Part shown: in pieces, positions 1-8,860 of the stretch | How the letters are laid out: every line of letters begins with the position of its first letter | How positions within the stretch are numbered: position 1 is the stretch's first letter | Assembly (NCBI RefSeq): GCF_002002725.1 | Contig: NZ_MUNW01000059.1 | Location: forward strand, 310,001 to 374,000 | Reading direction: 5' to 3' | Source of the DNA: Sinorhizobium sp. A49 | Lineage (GTDB): Bacteria > Pseudomonadota > Alphaproteobacteria > Rhizobiales > Rhizobiaceae | DNA: 64,000 nt | Made by a program: the position numbers and the translations under genes | Notes under the pieces: generated by a model | Told to the model about the DNA's origin: nothing | The model's database searches: none | Seen by the model: only the letters and a program-made list of their open reading frames with translations

Positions 1-112
1 CGGAGATCAGCCCGCGAAAGGTCGATCGCCAGGTTTCGACGATGACGGAGGCGATCATCATGATGTCGTCCGGTCCAGCCGGACGGATGTCGATGCGGCG
101 GAAGCTTCTCAT
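1..112 (-). CDS. GNAT family N-acetyltransferase, N-terminal fragment (cut by window edge)
   Basis: Reading leftwards from an ATG at 112 gives 37 codons that run off the window. The peptide contains an IDIRPAGPDDI stretch followed by a helix and WRSTFRGLI, which is the usual beta1-alpha1 opening of GNAT acetyltransferases. The acceptor substrate cannot be told from this piece. It is divergent from tspO, with 84 bp between the two starts. Family call is by eye on a short fragment. Confidence 0.6.
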   Translation of the reverse strand, partial: MRSFRRIDIRPAGPDDIMMIASVIVETWRSTFRGLIS

Positions 113-196
113 GGCAGAGATATAGGTGGCGTCCCGCCGCTTCGAAACGGCCATCCATGCTGGAAAGCTCTGAAGCGCGCTCTATCTGTCGATGGC

Positions 197-649
197 ATGA
201 ACAGAACCCTCGTCTACGCAGTCTTCATCGCAGCCGTCCTCGGTCTCGGGCTCCTCATCGGCTACAACAACATCCCCGGCGAATGGTATCAGGCTCTGGC
301 AAAGCCAGCCTTCAACCCGCCCAACTGGATCTTCGCGCCGGTCTGGTCGATCCTCTATGTGATGATCGGCTTTGTCGGAGCACGGTTGTTTCTCGACCAT
401 CGCCGGACTGCGGCCATGCGATTGTGGTTGGCGCAGATGATCCTCAATTTCCTGTGGTCGCCGCTATTCTTCGGCATGCAGGACATTTCCTCGGCCTTGA
501 TCGTCATCATCGCTTTGTTGATTGCGGTTGCCGGCGTCATCGTCGCAAGCTGGAACAAGGATCGCGTTTCGGCGCTGCTGTTCCTGCCCTATCTCGCCTG
601 GGTGGCGTTTGCGACAGTGCTCAACGGCTCGATTTTCCTCATGAATTGA
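197..649 (+). CDS. tspO: TspO/MBR family tryptophan-rich sensory protein
   Basis: The 150-residue product has five hydrophobic segments (about residues 6-22, 49-66, 77-93, 98-118 and 126-146), the TspO/MBR topology. Family signatures are visible: KPAFNPPNW at 36-44, W50, NFLWSPLFF at 84-92 and LPYLAWVAFATVLN at 130-143. TspO proteins are membrane proteins that bind porphyrins and related ligands; in alphaproteobacteria they modulate tetrapyrrole and stress-related gene expression. The start is the first ATG of the frame and no strong Shine-Dalgarno is visible. Family is secure; the role here is inferred from homologues. Confidence 0.9.
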   Translation: MNRTLVYAVFIAAVLGLGLLIGYNNIPGEWYQALAKPAFNPPNWIFAPVWSILYVMIGFVGARLFLDHRRTAAMRLWLAQMILNFLWSPLFFGMQDISSALIVIIALLIAVAGVIVASWNKDRVSALLFLPYLAWVAFATVLNGSIFLMN

Positions 650-734
650 GCTTGTCGCACCGGTGCGGCCATGCCACTGTCCGTCGATCTGGAAGGCAAC
701 GGGCCTTCCGCGACAACCAGGACCGAACAGGCTG

Positions 735-1187
735 ATGGACGACAGCGATCCCCCAGATTTCCGCAGGCGCATCCGGGAGAGCTTCGCACGGCAGGCGGCG
801 ATGGAAACGATCGGAGCGGAACTGACATTGGTCGAGCAGGGCACCGTCGAGATCGAACTGCCCTTCGACGACAAGCTGACCCAGCAGCACGGTTTCCTGC
901 ATGCGGGCGTGATCTCCGCAGCTCTCGACGCTGCCGGTACCTACGCCGCCTATTCCGTCATCGACCCGGATGCCTCGATCCTGACAATCGAGTTCAAGGT
1001 CAACCTCCTGTCGCCGGGACGCGGCGAGCGCTTCCTGTTTCGCGGCGAAGTCACCAAGCCCGGCACGACGATCATCGTCTCCGACGGTCGCGGCTATGCG
1101 ATCCGCTCGGACGGACCTGCCAAGCTGATCGCCTCGATGACCGGCACGATGATGGTGATCCGCGGACGCGAGGATATCGAAGGATGA
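735..1187 (+). CDS. PaaI family (hotdog-fold) thioesterase
   Basis: 150 residues from the ATG at 735; an upstream in-frame start at 663 would add 24 residues of non-conserved sequence and is not preferred. HGFLHAGVISAALDAAGTYA at 52-71 is the typical hotdog thioesterase active-site helix, and TIEFKVNLLSPG at 84-95 is the family's second conserved strand. Such enzymes hydrolyse acyl- or aryl-CoA thioesters in the cytoplasm. The TGA overlaps the ATG of the next gene (ATGA), so the two are probably translated together. The actual substrate is unknown. Confidence 0.82.
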   Translation: MDDSDPPDFRRRIRESFARQAAMETIGAELTLVEQGTVEIELPFDDKLTQQHGFLHAGVISAALDAAGTYAAYSVIDPDASILTIEFKVNLLSPGRGERFLFRGEVTKPGTTIIVSDGRGYAIRSDGPAKLIASMTGTMMVIRGREDIEG

Positions 1188-1822
1188 GTTTTGCAATGAA
1201 GGACGTCGCCGGTCGCCAGGTTCTCTATGTCATGGCCGTCGATGCCGAGTACGGCCCGCATCTGAAGGCGCGGATCGCGCCGCTGATGACCGGCGTCGGC
1301 CCGGTCGAAGCCGCCGTGACGCTGACGAAGACGCTGGCCGGCCTAGCCGCCAACGGCAATCTTCCCGATCTCGTCGTCTCCCTCGGTTCAGCGGGTGCCG
1401 CCAGGCTCGAACAGACCGAAGTCTATCAGGCGATATCGGTCGGCTACCGCGACATGGACGCCTCGGCGCTCGGTTTCGAGAAAGGCGCGACGCCTTTTCT
1501 CGATCTTCCCGCCGTCGTATCGCTGCCGCTGCGCATCCCCGGCGTCAAGGAGGCAAGACTGTCGACCGGCGCCAATATCGTGTCGGGCGTCGCCTATGAC
1601 GGCATCGACGCCGATATGGTGGAGATGGAGACCTATGCGGTGCTGCGCGCCTGCCAGGCGTTCGATGTGCCGCTGATTGCCCTTCGCGGCATTTCCGACG
1701 GCAAGGCCGAGCTCAAGCATGTGAGCGACTGGACGGAGTATTTGCACGTCATCGACGAGAAGCTCGCCGGCGTCATCGACAGGCTTGAGGTGGCGATCGG
1801 CACCGGAGAGATCAGGCTCTGA
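1184..1822 (+). CDS. 5'-methylthioadenosine/S-adenosylhomocysteine nucleosidase-like phosphorylase
   Basis: 212 residues, starting at an ATG that overlaps the stop of the thioesterase gene. The nucleoside phosphorylase/nucleosidase fold is recognised from TGVGPVEAA at 36-44, SLGSAGA at 67-73, VEMETYAV at 146-153 (the Pfs-like purine/ribose-binding MEME element, E149) and RGISDGKA at 168-175, whose Asp172 matches the catalytic Asp of MTA/SAH nucleosidases. It would cleave MTA or SAH to adenine plus thioribose or ribosyl-homocysteine. Specificity within the superfamily is not certain; a longer in-frame reading back to 671 is out of register with real coding sequence. Confidence 0.82.
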   Translation: MSFAMKDVAGRQVLYVMAVDAEYGPHLKARIAPLMTGVGPVEAAVTLTKTLAGLAANGNLPDLVVSLGSAGAARLEQTEVYQAISVGYRDMDASALGFEKGATPFLDLPAVVSLPLRIPGVKEARLSTGANIVSGVAYDGIDADMVEMETYAVLRACQAFDVPLIALRGISDGKAELKHVSDWTEYLHVIDEKLAGVIDRLEVAIGTGEIRL

Positions 1823-1916
1823 AAGCCTGGGATTGTCCGGGTGCAATCTAATCGTTGCGCAGAAGACGGGCTTTGATTAAAGGCTCGCCATGATCAAGCT
1901 TGTTTGAAGGCCCGAC

Positions 1917-3479
1917 ATGACCCAGACAGCCCATCCCGACACCGTTCTCATCGTCGATTTCGGCAGCCAGGTGACGCAGCTCATCGCCAGGCGCGTGCGC
2001 GAAACCGGTGTTTATTGCGAAATCGTGCCGTTCCAATCGGCGGAAGAAGGTTTTCAGCGGCTCAAGCCGAAGGCCATCATCCTCTCCGGCAGCCCCGCTT
2101 CCACCCTCGACATCGGCTCGCCACGCGCGCCGCAGGTTATCTTCGATTCCGGTCTGCCGGTGTTCGGCATCTGCTACGGCCAGCAGACCATCTGCGCCCA
2201 GCTCGGCGGGAAGGTCGAGAGCGGCCATCACCGCGAATTCGGCCGTGCCTTCCTCGAAGTCGAAAAGGACTGCGCGCTGTTCGACGGCGTCTGGTCGCTC
2301 GGCTCGCGTCACCAGGTCTGGATGTCGCACGGCGACCGCGTCACCGCGATCCCCGAAGGGTTCGAGGTCGTTGCCACCTCGGCCAACGCGCCCTTCGCCT
2401 TCATCGCCGACGAGAAGCGCAAGTACTACGCCGTGCAATTCCACCCGGAAGTGGTGCACACGCCTGACGGCGCCAAGCTGATCGCCAACTTCGTGCACAA
2501 GATCGCCGGCATCAAGGGCGACTGGTCTATGTCGGCCTACCGCGCCAAGGCGGTGGACGCGATCCGCAAACAGGTCGGCGACAAGAAGGTGATCTGCGCG
2601 CTTTCGGGCGGCGTCGACAGCTCGGTTGCGGCGCTCCTGATCCATGAGGCTGTCGGCGACCAGCTGACCTGCATCCTCGTCGACCACGGCCTGATGCGCA
2701 AGGACGAGGCGAAGAACGTCGTCGCCATGTTCCAGGAGCACTACAATCTGCACCTGCTGCACGTCGACGCTTCCGATCGCTTCATCGGCGAACTGGAAGG
2801 CCAGAGCGATCCGGAGACCAAGCGCAAGATCATCGGCCGCCTGTTCATCGAGGTGTTCGAGGAAGAGGCAAAGAAGCTCGGCGGCGCGGATTTCCTTGCC
2901 CAGGGCACGCTCTACCCCGACGTCATCGAAAGCGTTTCCTTCACCGGCGGTCCGTCGGTGACGATCAAGTCGCACCACAATGTCGGCGGCCTGCCGGACC
3001 GCATGAACATGCAGCTGGTCGAGCCGCTGCGCGAGCTGTTCAAGGACGAGGTCCGCGTGCTCGGCCGCGAACTCGGCCTGCCGGACAGCTTCATCGGCCG
3101 CCATCCCTTCCCGGGACCGGGCCTCGCCATCCGTTGCCCGGGCGGCATCAGCCGCGAGAAGCTCGAGATCCTGCGTGAAGCCGATGCGATCTATCTCGAC
3201 GAGATCCGGAAGGCCGGCCTCTACGACGCCATCTGGCAGGCATTCGCCGTGCTCTTGCCGGTGCAGACCGTCGGCGTCATGGGCGACGGCCGCACCTACG
3301 AGTTCGTCTGCGCCCTTCGCGCCGTCACCTCGGTCGACGGCATGACCGCCGACTTCTACCACTACGACATGGAATTCCTCGGCCGTGCCGCAACGCGCAT
3401 CATCAACGAGGTCCGTGGCATCAACCGCGTGGTCTACGACGTGACGTCGAAGCCACCCGGCACGATCGAGTGGGAATGA
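1917..3479 (+). CDS. guaA: GMP synthase (glutamine-hydrolysing)
   Basis: 520 residues, the normal length for GuaA. The N-terminal class I glutamine amidotransferase has the nucleophile Cys86 in FGICYGQQT and the HPE triad residues H176/E178. The ATP pyrophosphatase domain has the P-loop LSGGVDSS at 229-236. The C-terminal dimerisation domain ends in the usual PPGTIEWE. It converts XMP to GMP using glutamine and ATP in the cytoplasm. It starts at the ATG at 1917 after GAAGGCCCGAC. guaA 3' ends are common integration sites for mobile elements, but no integrase or att duplication follows here. Confidence 0.98.
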   Translation: MTQTAHPDTVLIVDFGSQVTQLIARRVRETGVYCEIVPFQSAEEGFQRLKPKAIILSGSPASTLDIGSPRAPQVIFDSGLPVFGICYGQQTICAQLGGKVESGHHREFGRAFLEVEKDCALFDGVWSLGSRHQVWMSHGDRVTAIPEGFEVVATSANAPFAFIADEKRKYYAVQFHPEVVHTPDGAKLIANFVHKIAGIKGDWSMSAYRAKAVDAIRKQVGDKKVICALSGGVDSSVAALLIHEAVGDQLTCILVDHGLMRKDEAKNVVAMFQEHYNLHLLHVDASDRFIGELEGQSDPETKRKIIGRLFIEVFEEEAKKLGGADFLAQGTLYPDVIESVSFTGGPSVTIKSHHNVGGLPDRMNMQLVEPLRELFKDEVRVLGRELGLPDSFIGRHPFPGPGLAIRCPGGISREKLEILREADAIYLDEIRKAGLYDAIWQAFAVLLPVQTVGVMGDGRTYEFVCALRAVTSVDGMTADFYHYDMEFLGRAATRIINEVRGINRVVYDVTSKPPGTIEWE

Positions 3480-3493
3480 TCTAGGCCATCTCG

Positions 3494-4261
3494 ATGACGG
3501 ACAAACTCTATAACGATCCAAGTCTTGTAGAGTTCTACGACATCGAGAACGGCTGGACCGCCGACAGCGATTATCTCAACACCATGGCATCCGGCCGCAC
3601 CTCGATCCTCGATCTCGGGTGCGGCACCGGCCTTTTGGCAGTGGCTCTCGCGCAAAAGGGCGGCAAACGCGTCGTCGGCGTCGATCCCGCCGCCGCGATG
3701 CTCGACGTCGCAAGACAAAGGCCCGGCGGCGACCGTGTGCGGTGGGTCGAGGGCGATGGGCGAACCATCCGCCTGGAAGAGACTTTCGACCTGGTGCTGC
3801 TCAGCGGCCATGCGTTCCAGGTCTTCCTCACGCGAGCGGATCAGCTTGCAGCCCTGAAGACGATAGCCGCACATCTCTCGCCGCAAGGACATTTCATCTT
3901 CGACAGCCGAAATCCTGGGGTCGAAGAGTGGAAGGAATGGTCGCCTGCCGAATCCGAGCGGGTTATCGTTCATCCGGGCTTGGGCGAGGTGCTGGCGTGG
4001 AACGACGTGCGGCATGACCCGGGGACCGGCGTCGTGGAATACGATACGTTCTACCGGATCGCCGCCGACGACAGCACCTGTTCGGCGCAGTCGAAAATTG
4101 CCTTCCCGTCATACGAAGACCTCGTCTCGATGATGGAGGAAGCAGGGCTCGTCGTCGAGCAATGGCTTGGCGGCTGGGATGGCAGGCGCTTTGACGCGAC
4201 TGCACCGGAAATCATACCAATCGGACGATTGGGCGTTCCGCCCGTTTCCCCGCCGCGCTGA
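3494..4261 (+). CDS. class I SAM-dependent methyltransferase
   Basis: 255 residues. Motif I is ILDLGCGTG at 38-46 and an acidic residue ends strand 2 in VVGVDPAAAML. The later FDLVLLSGHAFQVFLT and GHFIFDSRNPG stretches are like other small-molecule methyltransferases of the UbiE/YcgJ type. It follows guaA by 14 bp and may be cotranscribed, though no function links them. The Shine-Dalgarno is weak. Substrate unknown. Confidence 0.82.
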   Translation: MTDKLYNDPSLVEFYDIENGWTADSDYLNTMASGRTSILDLGCGTGLLAVALAQKGGKRVVGVDPAAAMLDVARQRPGGDRVRWVEGDGRTIRLEETFDLVLLSGHAFQVFLTRADQLAALKTIAAHLSPQGHFIFDSRNPGVEEWKEWSPAESERVIVHPGLGEVLAWNDVRHDPGTGVVEYDTFYRIAADDSTCSAQSKIAFPSYEDLVSMMEEAGLVVEQWLGGWDGRRFDATAPEIIPIGRLGVPPVSPPR

Positions 4262-4331
4262 CCGGCGGCGAATGCCGGCGGCATGATCCTCACGCCGTCG
4301 AGCCCAACGATGCGGGCACTCGGCCAGCCCG

Positions 4332-5189
4332 CTAGTCCAACCGCACCCAATCGATGGCTTCGAGCACATAGGGCGCGAACAGGAAATCCCGGATCCGGAT
4401 GATCCGGTCTTCCGACCAGCCGATCAGGACAAAATGGGCAGGTCGTTCCATCGGGCCGGTGCTGTCGAAGACCAGCATGGCCGGCTGCCCCTCGACCGCA
4501 CCGAAAGCGAACTGCCACTTGGTAACCTCGCCGTAGCGGGTAAAATAGGGGGCGATCCTGTCGCGCCCTTCGAGCTGAAGCCGGTTTACCAGATCGAGCT
4601 TGACGTCATCGGCGAGCATGGCGCGGATTGCGTCGAAATCGCCGCTCTGAAAGAGGCGGACATAGGCGGCAATCTTCCGCCGGTCGGGCTCTGACATCAG
4701 CGGCAGCCTGATGTCTTCGGACGCCCGAGCAATCTCACGCAGGGCAACGCGTCCGCGCTGCAGCGCCGATTTGGCGGCTGCCGACGAGCAGCCCGCGATC
4801 CCGGCGATCTCGTCGATCGAATGGCCGAGGACATCCTTGAGGATCACGGCGCAGCGCTGAAGTTCAGGCAACCGCAGAAACGTCTGGAAGCTGACAGCGA
4901 CGATTTCCGCGTCGGGTATCGGCGCCGCCTCGACGTCCTCGGTGAGCGAAACGACCGTGTTGCGCGACCGCTCGCGCAGGAAATCGAGGCACGTGTTGTG
5001 GGCGATGCGAAACAGCCAGCCCTCGAGGTTGTCGACCTCGACGCCCTGGGCGCGTGCGTTCAGCGCCTTGACGAGCGTGTCCTGCAACACATCCTCGCCA
5101 TTAACCGCCGAACCCGTCATGCGCGCGCAATAGCGATGGAGGCGCGGTCTGAGCGCGTTCAGACGGTCTTCGAACGGGTCGGCGTTCAT
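4332..5189 (-). CDS. RNA polymerase sigma factor, ECF-like with C-terminal SnoaL/NTF2 domain
   Basis: 285 residues from the ATG at 5189, which overlaps the TGA of the upstream hydrolase gene (ATGA), so coupled translation is likely. A longer frame to 5384 would run inside that gene and is rejected. Region 2 is about residues 5-75 (GEDVLQDTLVKAL, LEGWLFRIAHNTCLDFLRER) and region 4 about 105-155 (LPELQRCAVILKDVLGHSIDEIAG, SAAAKSALQRGR). Residues 170-285 form an NTF2/SnoaL-like domain, as in sigma factors that lack a separate anti-sigma. WLPEP and NPDKL motifs of ECF41 are absent. It may control genes around it. Confidence 0.82.
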   Translation of the reverse strand: MNADPFEDRLNALRPRLHRYCARMTGSAVNGEDVLQDTLVKALNARAQGVEVDNLEGWLFRIAHNTCLDFLRERSRNTVVSLTEDVEAAPIPDAEIVAVSFQTFLRLPELQRCAVILKDVLGHSIDEIAGIAGCSSAAAKSALQRGRVALREIARASEDIRLPLMSEPDRRKIAAYVRLFQSGDFDAIRAMLADDVKLDLVNRLQLEGRDRIAPYFTRYGEVTKWQFAFGAVEGQPAMLVFDSTGPMERPAHFVLIGWSEDRIIRIRDFLFAPYVLEAIDWVRLD

Positions 5190-6082
5190 GCAACGAGACC
5201 TTCGGCACCGACCCGTTCCGCTTGGGACGCTGTGCTGATTTCGATCAGTATCGTCGACAGCTTGGCCGGTTGCGACAGGAATGGCGAGTGGCTGCTCTCC
5301 AAAGTGTGGGTCGTTGTCTTGCCGCCGATAGAACCATCCATAGTCGCGATCATGTGATCCTGGCCAGCCAGAGGAACCGCGCAATCCCGAGTGGTGCGGA
5401 CGTAGTGGCGCGGCACGCTGCCAAATCGTTCAGGCGTAATTTCCGATGGTGCCAAGGCGCCGGCATTCGATTCGTCGTAATGCAGGTGTGACGCCGCATG
5501 CGCGAATTCAGCCTCCGAGACATCGCCATAAAACGAAGCCTTGAGAAGCGACCGATAGGCTTCGTCCGTCGATCGGGGATTGATCCTTGTCGCGCCGATG
5601 GCGACGGGGTCACCCACGAACAGTCCGGGCGACAGAGCTGACGACATGGTCTCGTGCTGGAGCATCGCCAGCAACGGCATGCCATTCGGCACCATGAACC
5701 CGGCGATATAGACGACCGCGGAAAGCAGGTTCGGAACCCGTTCGGCGACTGCCGAAATCGTCATCCCGCCGGCCGAATGCCCAACCAGAATGACCTTGCC
5801 GCCGCTGAGTGCGGCCGCCACTTCTACCAGTTCGACAACTGCCTCCGTCCTCTCCTGCTGCGTCATGCCGGCGCTGGGTGACGGTTCGGTGGCAAACGTT
5901 GCGGGGTCGAACGGGAAAAGGCCGAGCGACGGTGGGGCGATGGCATTGACCCCTGCGCCAGGGAGGTCAAGCGTCAAAGCCGAGAAGCCATTGGCGTCCA
6001 GGATCGGCGTTACCTTGTTCCATGTCGAGCGGTCGTGCCAACCGCCATGGACGAGGACAAAAACTGTATTGATCACGGTCAT
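5186..6082 (-). CDS. alpha/beta hydrolase (esterase-like)
   Basis: 298 residues. VLVHGGWHDRSTW at 9-21 is the oxyanion-loop region and GHSAGG at 101-106 holds the nucleophile Ser103. A late SHSPFLSQP gives the catalytic His. This pattern matches the plant hydroxynitrile-lyase/salicylate-esterase-like branch. It is probably cytoplasmic, with no signal peptide. It forms a two-gene unit with the downstream sigma factor. Substrate unknown. Confidence 0.85.
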   Translation of the reverse strand: MTVINTVFVLVHGGWHDRSTWNKVTPILDANGFSALTLDLPGAGVNAIAPPSLGLFPFDPATFATEPSPSAGMTQQERTEAVVELVEVAAALSGGKVILVGHSAGGMTISAVAERVPNLLSAVVYIAGFMVPNGMPLLAMLQHETMSSALSPGLFVGDPVAIGATRINPRSTDEAYRSLLKASFYGDVSEAEFAHAASHLHYDESNAGALAPSEITPERFGSVPRHYVRTTRDCAVPLAGQDHMIATMDGSIGGKTTTHTLESSHSPFLSQPAKLSTILIEISTASQAERVGAEGLVA

Positions 6083-6154
6083 TCCCTCTGGTCCCCTTTA
6101 CTCTGACCATACGATATTTGCGGCCTGTGCAAACGGCCAACCGCCAGCATCTGT

Positions 6155-6469
6155 TCAAACGTCCCTGTCATCGAAAAGGAACATTTGAACGCCCGAGCCG
6201 TCGGGCGCAAAAAGCCGTCGGTCCGTCGCAGCCGCCTGGCCTTCCGGGCTCGCGAACGCCTTTTTAATCGCGGCAAGGTCGTCGAAATGCAGCGTTCCGA
6301 TGCGATGAATGCTTGATGGTCCGACTGGCGTTGCGATCGGGCCGTCGCTGACCTCATATTTCCGGAGCCCCGCGATCTTCTTGGCGAGAGGCACGTGGAT
6401 CTCGAAGTAATGCCGGTCGAACGCCTCGACGTTCTCGGGTGTTGGGTAAATCACGACCATGCGGGCCAT
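6155..6469 (-). CDS. EthD family protein
   Basis: 104 residues from the ATG at 6469, preceded by GGGGAG at a good distance; a longer frame to 6628 is mostly antisense to its neighbour. The sequence MVVIYPTPENVEAFDRHYFE followed by HVPLAKKIAGLRKYEV is the classical EthD dimeric alpha-beta-barrel opening. EthD-type proteins often accompany oxidative or hydrolytic catabolic enzymes. Here it lies between an esterase-like hydrolase and an ABM-domain protein on the same strand, suggesting a small catabolic cluster. Confidence 0.82.
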   Translation of the reverse strand: MARMVVIYPTPENVEAFDRHYFEIHVPLAKKIAGLRKYEVSDGPIATPVGPSSIHRIGTLHFDDLAAIKKAFASPEGQAAATDRRLFAPDGSGVQMFLFDDRDV

Positions 6470-6518
6470 TGCGGCTCCCCCGTTGCTTATTTGGCGCAAA
6501 CCTGTGTGCTGCCAGTCC

Positions 6519-6824
6519 TCACCGGGCTTCGCCAAACACCGCCGAACCGACGATCGTTTCGAGGCTCGCCATCTCAAGAATCTCAGGGAAATAGGCTTGC
6601 ATGCGCGGATCGCTGCGCATCGCCTCAACGGCTGCAGGGCTCTCCCACTCGGAATAGATGACGACGCCGGCGCCGTCGTTTGCGGCGATCAACCGGGTCG
6701 CCTTCCAGCCTTCAAGCGTGCGGACGACCGTGTCGGTGTTGCGCTTCAAGAGCGCCACCAGCGCATCCTGCTTCCCTGGTTTGACCTTCAGCAGATTGAT
6801 CAAGATGACGGGTTCGTCGGACAT
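6519..6824 (-). CDS. antibiotic biosynthesis monooxygenase (ABM) domain protein
   Basis: 101 residues. The ferredoxin-like alpha+beta barrel is recognised from INLLKVKPGKQDALVALL at 9-26 and GVVIYSEWESPAAVEAM further on. Members are cofactor-free monooxygenases or simply small dimeric binding proteins. Located 49 bp upstream of the EthD gene on the same strand, and probably cotranscribed. An AAGGAGA Shine-Dalgarno precedes the ATG at 6824. Confidence 0.8.
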   Translation of the reverse strand: MSDEPVILINLLKVKPGKQDALVALLKRNTDTVVRTLEGWKATRLIAANDGAGVVIYSEWESPAAVEAMRSDPRMQAYFPEILEMASLETIVGSAVFGEAR

Positions 6825-7061
6825 GACATGTCTCCTTTTGTTTCGGACACATCAAGGACGACGGAGAGAGCGAAAACGGATCGCGGCGCTTTGAAAAATT
6901 TGGGGGGACCGGTTCACGGCGGAGGGGCTTGCCGACGGGATACGGCGCCGCAATGGCAGACAGCATGCGTCCCCTCGGACGAACTCCCGATGCAGGCTCC
7001 GCGCCATGGAGGCGAGCCGCCACTGCTGGATCTGAGATCGGAAATGCGGAAGCGCCTTCGT

Positions 7062-7658
7062 CTAGCCCGCGATCGTGTGGGGCGTCACCGCCGCGCGCAA
7101 GAGCCGCATGAACAGCCTTGTGTTGTCTCCGAGATCGGGCTCCGCGCCGCGCATCTCCTTGATGCCGCTCATCGCCGCGAGAATTATGCCGGCAAGATCG
7201 GCAGGTTCGGTATCAACCGTATCCAGGTTGATGTCCCCCTTGTCCGCAGCTTCGCGCAGAGCCAGCGACAACAGGTCGAGGAAGCGTTGCCGCGTCTCCA
7301 GCGTAATATCGGCAGCCAGCGCCATATTGATCTCGAACAGTTCCCTTGCATCCGCACTGGCGCCCAGAGGAACGATCAGTCCCCTTTGAAAAGTCGTGAC
7401 CGCTGCTTCGATGCGGTCGAAAACGCTGCCCTGCCCTTTCAGCGCCACCTCGACCTCGACCATCGTCTGCCTGTGCGCGCGGGCGGAACCGGCCCGAAAC
7501 ACGTCCTCCTTGCTGCTGAAGCTGAGATAGAGCGAGGCCCGCGAAATCCCGGCAGCGCGGGCGATGTCGGCCATCGTCGTCTTGCGGAAGCCGTAGCGTA
7601 CAAACACCGGCAATGCGGCATCGAGAATCTGCATCGTTTTTGGATCAGTCGGCATCAT
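7062..7658 (-). CDS. TetR family transcriptional regulator
   Basis: The call starts at the ATG at 7658 (198 residues; the adjacent ATG at 7655 is equally possible). A GTG at 7709 would add 17 residues but lies inside the putative operator. The N-terminal HTH is clear: ILDAALPVFVRYGFRKTTM, then IARAAGISRASLYLSFSSKE. The C-terminal ligand domain is generic. The gene is divergent from the NAD-dependent reductase at 7771 and a 9-bp inverted repeat lies between them, so autoregulation plus control of the reductase operon is the natural reading. Ligand unknown. Confidence 0.88.
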   Translation of the reverse strand: MMPTDPKTMQILDAALPVFVRYGFRKTTMADIARAAGISRASLYLSFSSKEDVFRAGSARAHRQTMVEVEVALKGQGSVFDRIEAAVTTFQRGLIVPLGASADARELFEINMALAADITLETRQRFLDLLSLALREAADKGDINLDTVDTEPADLAGIILAAMSGIKEMRGAEPDLGDNTRLFMRLLRAAVTPHTIAG

Positions 7659-7699
7659 TGAGACACATTGACATTTCGGGTCCAAAGTGTCAAAGAGAC

Positions 7700-7730
7700 A
7701 ATTAGACACATTAAGTCCATATGTCTAATT
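7700..7730. promoter_or_regulatory. inverted repeat, putative TetR operator
   Basis: Perfect 9-bp arms AATTAGACA (7700-7708) and TGTCTAATT (7722-7730) are separated by 13 bp, midway between the divergent TetR and reductase genes. A second, shorter inverted repeat TTGACA (7668-7673)/TGTCAA (7688-7693) lies closer to the TetR start. The position and symmetry are those of a TetR-family operator; binding is inferred. Confidence 0.6.
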
Positions 7731-7770
7731 CGAAAAGGCTGCCATTCCGGCATGGCCAGAAGGAGCCCCG

Positions 7771-8826
7771 ATGCGTCTTGCCGAAACAAAAGGCCGAGAG
7801 GACACCGTGCTGGTCACGGGCATCGGCGGATTTCTCGCGAGCCATGTGGGCCTGCAATTGCTCAAGCACGGCTATCGGGTTCGAGGCAGCCTGCGGAACA
7901 TGGGAAAGTGCGAGGCCATCCGAAGCCAGCTTGGCGCGCAAGCCCCGGGCGAATTGCAGCGGCTGGGCTTCGCCCAGGCCGATCTCGATTCAGATGAGGG
8001 CTGGCGTGAGGCCGTCGAAGGCTGCCGCTATGTCATTCACACGGCGTCGCCGTTTCCGCCGGATTTCCCTGAAAATGAGCAGGCACTGATCGACACGGCG
8101 CGCGAAGGCGCGCTGCGCGTCCTGACCGCCGCACACCGGGCACATGTCGAGCGGGTCGTTCTGACATCGTCCGTTGCCGCCACCAATCACGGCGACGGGC
8201 ATGCGCCGTTTACCGAAGACAACTGGACCGATCCGGAAAGCCCGCGGGCGACACCCTACTACAAGTCAAAAACCCTGACCGAGCGCGCCGCCTGGACATT
8301 CGCGCACGAGACCGCCCTCGATCTTGCCGTCATCAATCCGAGCGTGATCCTCGGTCCGTTGCTCGGGCGCGATTTCGGGACCTCCGTCGGATTGATCTAT
8401 CATCTTATGACAGGCCGTTTCGAAGGCATTCCCCGCTTCGGCTTTTCGGTCGTGGACGCGCGCGACGTTGCCGATGCTCACATCACGGCCATGACCCACC
8501 CTGCCGCCGGCGGCCAGCGCTTCATTGTCGGCGGCCGATTTTTCTGGCTCAAGGAATTGGTCGCCCTCCTGGCGCGCACCTTTCCCGAGCATGCCGCGCG
8601 ACTGCCGCGCGGCGAGGTTCCCGACGAGATCATCCGGGCGATGGCATCGACCGACCCCAATGCCCGTACGATCGTTCACGAGCTTGGCCGCGACCTCAGC
8701 GTCGATGCGTCGAAAGCCAGACGCATGCTCAACTGGCGCTCACGCCCGGAGGAAGACTGCATCTGCGCCAGCGCACAAAGCCTCATCGCCCTGGGGTTGG
8801 TGCCTGCCGTTTCGGTCGGCGCATAG
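7771..8826 (+). CDS. NAD(P)-dependent epimerase/reductase, dihydroflavonol-4-reductase-like extended SDR
   Basis: 351 residues with AAGGAG 6 bp before the ATG. The Rossmann motif is VTGIGGFLASH at 15-25. SSV at 133-135 and Y163xxxK167 (YYKSK) supply the SDR catalytic residues. TASPFP and NPSVILGP are typical of the dihydroflavonol/aldehyde reductase branch. It would reduce a carbonyl compound using NAD(P)H. It is divergent from the TetR gene and followed by an NTF2-like gene 76 bp downstream. Confidence 0.86.
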   Translation: MRLAETKGREDTVLVTGIGGFLASHVGLQLLKHGYRVRGSLRNMGKCEAIRSQLGAQAPGELQRLGFAQADLDSDEGWREAVEGCRYVIHTASPFPPDFPENEQALIDTAREGALRVLTAAHRAHVERVVLTSSVAATNHGDGHAPFTEDNWTDPESPRATPYYKSKTLTERAAWTFAHETALDLAVINPSVILGPLLGRDFGTSVGLIYHLMTGRFEGIPRFGFSVVDARDVADAHITAMTHPAAGGQRFIVGGRFFWLKELVALLARTFPEHAARLPRGEVPDEIIRAMASTDPNARTIVHELGRDLSVDASKARRMLNWRSRPEEDCICASAQSLIALGLVPAVSVGA

Positions 8827-8860
8827 CATCGCCCCAGGCCGGCAACGTTGATGACATACG

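Noticed and set aside
1823-1916. Purine riboswitch upstream of guaA
   Set aside because: The 94-bp gap shows no conserved aptamer core or terminator/antiterminator pair by eye.
3460-3500. guaA 3' end as an integration site of a mobile element
   Set aside because: No integrase follows and no duplicate of the guaA tail was seen in the window; the next gene is an ordinary methyltransferase.
1848-3521. A 557-codon open frame on the minus strand opposite guaA
   Set aside because: It is the antisense shadow of guaA. The translation is Asp/His/Arg/Val-rich without any domain, and it has no ribosome-binding site. High GC produces such frames.
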